A stretch of DNA of 62,500 bases from Stramonita haemastoma (Eukaryota; Mollusca; Gastropoda; Neogastropoda; Muricidae). The position numbers and the translations under genes are program-made. Below the pieces are notes generated by a model. That model searched no databases. It was not told where the DNA came from and was given only the letters and a program-made list of their open reading frames with translations. Where the stretch lies: NCBI GenBank assembly GCA_030674155.1, contig CM060344.1, positions 22,341,612 through 22,404,111 on the forward strand, given 5' to 3'. How positions within the stretch are numbered: the first letter of the stretch is position 1; each line of letters opens with the position of its first letter. Positions 60,251 to 62,500 of this stretch are shown here, piece after piece.

Positions 60251-60370
60251 TCAGATGAAGGATAAAAACCTCTCCAGGATAGCCCAGACAACAGCTGCAG
60301 TGACCGAAATGAAAGTTATCTGGAAGGACCACAACATCGCAATCGGCTTCAAGATCAGATTGATACTTCC
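60251..60370 (-). CDS. Possible terminal exon of a membrane protein
   Basis: On the minus strand, after an acceptor-like GACATGACCAG, the frame reads GSINLILKPIAMLWSFQITF and ISVTAAVVWAILERFLSFI before a TGA at 60251-60253. It is 40 codons in phase 0 and contains one clear hydrophobic segment ending near the C-terminus. The pyrimidine tract before the acceptor is weak. It lies 440 bases upstream of the TMEM60-like start on the same strand. It might be the end of a neighbouring gene or an unrelated exon. No family is recognised. Confidence 0.35.
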   Translation of the reverse strand, partial: GSINLILKPIAMLWSFQITFISVTAAVVWAILERFLSFI

Positions 60371-60729
60371 CTGGTCATGTCCATATTTTTGTACACATGA
60401 TTCGTTGTGTCTCATCGTCACACACACACACACACACACACGCACTGTGTGTTGCTGTGTGAACTTGCCTTATCACTGAAGAAGAGTCCTATTGACAGTT
60501 TACTATAGTGCTTATGAACATGTCAGTAGCTTGTTACGAGACAGAGACATTGATTTCGCGCTCTTTGCTATTTTTCTAAAAAGTTCTGATTGATTGTTTA
60601 GGGTTTAATGTTCACTTTTGGTGTTTTTACTTACTTTTGTTTCTACCATTTTTTTGGTTTTTGTTTGTTTGTTTGTTTTTTGTTGTTGTTTTTGTCTAAT
60701 ACACTTTGTGAAAGACATTAAACTGAAGA

Positions 60730-60731
60730 AC

Positions 60732-60808
<77 letters not shown>
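60730..60808. repeat. (CA)n microsatellite
   Basis: About 75 bases of CA. A shorter CA run is at 60420-60441. Confidence 0.97.
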
Positions 60809-61021
60809 CTCATCCAGTGTGTACTTTGGGTGTCCACAGTGATCCAATGTGGGGTTAGTGAGTCAGACAGAGTCCATGTTTTGGGTGACCCCAGGTTACT
60901 TTAAATCTGAGAAACGCCCAGCAATATTTCATTGATATGTTTGGTAGTCTTATTAGTCATAGATTTCCAGTGATGTTTGTGGTAGAGTTCATAGCAATAT
61001 AACATTAATTAGTGTGTCGGA

Positions 61022-61925
61022 ATTTCTTTTTGGGTTGCTGCCTCGTCCTCTGTGACGTCTCCGTCCTGTTGTTCCCACGCCGCTCATTTCAATCTCCCCG
61101 CCACAGCCATACCCAGATTCATTGTGTCTCATCCCGGAGTTGGGAGTCCACAGGGAGCCCATCAATATTAGGCCGCCGTGAGGCCACCAGCCAGAGGGGC
61201 CCTGCACTTCTGCTGGGTCACTTTGGTGGTGTTCAGTGGTGCCTGTTCTGAGATAACATATGCAGTACACCACCTACTTAGCCCCCTACTAACGACAGTA
61301 TTAGCTCAGTTGCGGAGCCAGACTGAGTGAGTCACCCACCTGAAGTGGCGACCACAACGTCCCTCCAACGACCGCCCTCCCCCCCCCCCCCCCCCCCCCC
61401 CCCCCCCGCGAACCCCCCAACCCCAAAGGCTTTGACACAAACTCACCACAGGCACAGAAGTGTATGGGTATACCAAATCTGAGGTCTCCATGAGACCAGG
61501 GCAACGGGAGCCACCGAATCAGAGGCATTAAATTTTTTAAATTATTTTTTTATTGCATGATGATCAATGGCGATGAGGATGATATAGCCTAATGCTGCTG
61601 CTGTGGAAGTGCATCCGCTTTGAGACTACTTGACAGGGTTGTACTCTACGCTTACTATCATAATATATCCTGGCGTCAACCGGCCCGAGAGATACAGACA
61701 CCTTCAGTGTTGGTCACGTAATTTGAACAACACTCTCAAATTCGCATCTGTAAAGTGGATGAAGCTCGACTGTGTGGTCCCAGTCTCCCCACTGAGCCCA
61801 CAGCGCACTCACTCTGGGTAGGAGCCAGCTGGAGTCCGAAAAATCCCAATGACTTATGGGAATCGAACCTGCGACCTTCCAGTCCGAAATCCAAGGCGCT
61901 AACCACTGCGCCATGGCGGCTGGCT
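61022..61925 (-). repeat. tRNA-headed composite repeat, copy 3
   Basis: Inverted relative to copies 1 and 2. The head on the minus strand includes CGCAGTGGTTAGCGCCTTGG and GCAGGTTCGATTCCC. The 3' end is at the CCACGCCGCTCATTTCAATC side. A C run of about 30 bases (61378-61407) sits where copies 1 and 2 have an ordinary junction. Confidence 0.85.
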
Positions 61926-61929
61926 ATTG

Positions 61930-62467
61930 TGTCGGTATTTGTAAAATATCGGCGTTCTGTGTGAAGCAGTTGCCATATTTTCCACAATTCCAAAAAGATA
62001 TATTGCCTGGTAGGCCTATGTATTTTCTTGACGGTATTCGATAGTGTTGAACACAAATCAAAAGATTTTTTAGGTAGATCTATTAAGCTTATGGGTTTGT
62101 TGATTATAGTCAATGGTTTTGAACATTATATCAAATGATATTTTAACTAGTATGCATTGTGTTGACTACATTAAAACGGTTTTTAACGTATACTTAAAAA
62201 AAAAAGTTTTGTATAGTCAATGATTTTGTACATGAATCAAAGATATGTGTTATGTGGACTGTAGATATGTCTCAACCAGTCCAGATTGTATTTTGTATAT
62301 TTTACATTCAATGGTTTTGAACACGTGTACTTCATATCAAACCGTTCTAACTGGTATTCAGCCTGGTTTCAGATCCTCCACAGAGCAGTGTGACGGGATG
62401 GAGGGTGGAGGTTAGTCACTGTGGGATTCTGGAGACAGCAGAAGATGCAGAATGAAGAGGTAGGGAC

Positions 62468-62470
<3 letters not shown>
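61930..62470. other. Unassigned AT-rich stretch
   Basis: Phrases such as AATGGTTTTGAACA recur a few times (62111, 62310 and similar), suggesting old tandem duplication. There is no exon. A CA microsatellite starts at 62470 and runs off the window. Confidence 0.4.

Positions 62471-62500
<30 letters not shown>

Noticed and set aside
61301..61528. Gly-rich frame on the minus strand
   Set aside because: Produced by the poly(C) run inside composite repeat copy 3.

Overview
The window is metazoan nuclear DNA, most likely from a marine gastropod mollusc (inference). The evidence is a multi-exon m6A-reader gene with a 13.8 kb intron, a TMEM60-like gene split by an intron, many tRNA- and 5S-headed SINEs of types I associate with gastropod and other lophotrochozoan genomes, and very long CA/CT/AT microsatellites. 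There is no bacterial gene structure. Most long open frames are artefacts of microsatellites, minisatellites and SINEs; less than about 5% of the window looks protein-coding.

Region 1 (1-21.8 kb, + strand) is the 3' part of a YTHDF-type gene. A candidate upstream exon (3155-3280), the main exon carrying the YTH domain (4730-6352), and a 30-base terminal coding exon (20124-20153) can be joined in phase. A 3' UTR then runs to an AATAAA at 21791. The 13.8 kb intron holds a CR1-like LINE tail, other LINE relics, a CAG-terminated element with 5-bp target duplications, a 1.66 kb inverted-terminal-repeat element, a 1.5 kb inverted repeat, a 44-bp minisatellite and SINEs.

Region 2 (21.8-31 kb) has no assignable conserved gene. 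It contains an unrecognised acidic ORF pair disrupted by a frame change (24837-25728), a LINE relic, and a 1.79 kb CAG-terminated transposon (28814-30602) whose interior is a macrosatellite of CT arrays.

Region 3 (31-44.3 kb) is repeat territory: a pogo-like short element with a transposase relic, a segment with recurring GTTACA motifs, 24-bp and 39-bp minisatellites, 5S-derived SINEs, the first of three copies of an 800-900 bp tRNA-headed composite repeat, and a long TA/TG array.

Region 4 (44.3-62.5 kb, mainly - strand genes) holds the probable 3'-terminal exon of an unrecognised Ser/Pro/Tyr-rich protein (44566-45260), a TMEM60 homologue (59814-59548 joined to 58189-58053), and a possible terminal exon of another membrane protein (60370-60251). 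SINEs, a 1.6 kb TA-flanked element (53255-54868) and more composite-repeat copies lie among them.

The genes do not form a pathway. The most notable biological features are the large hairpin-forming repeat inside an m6A-reader intron and the high density of different non-autonomous elements, several with dispersed internal motifs.
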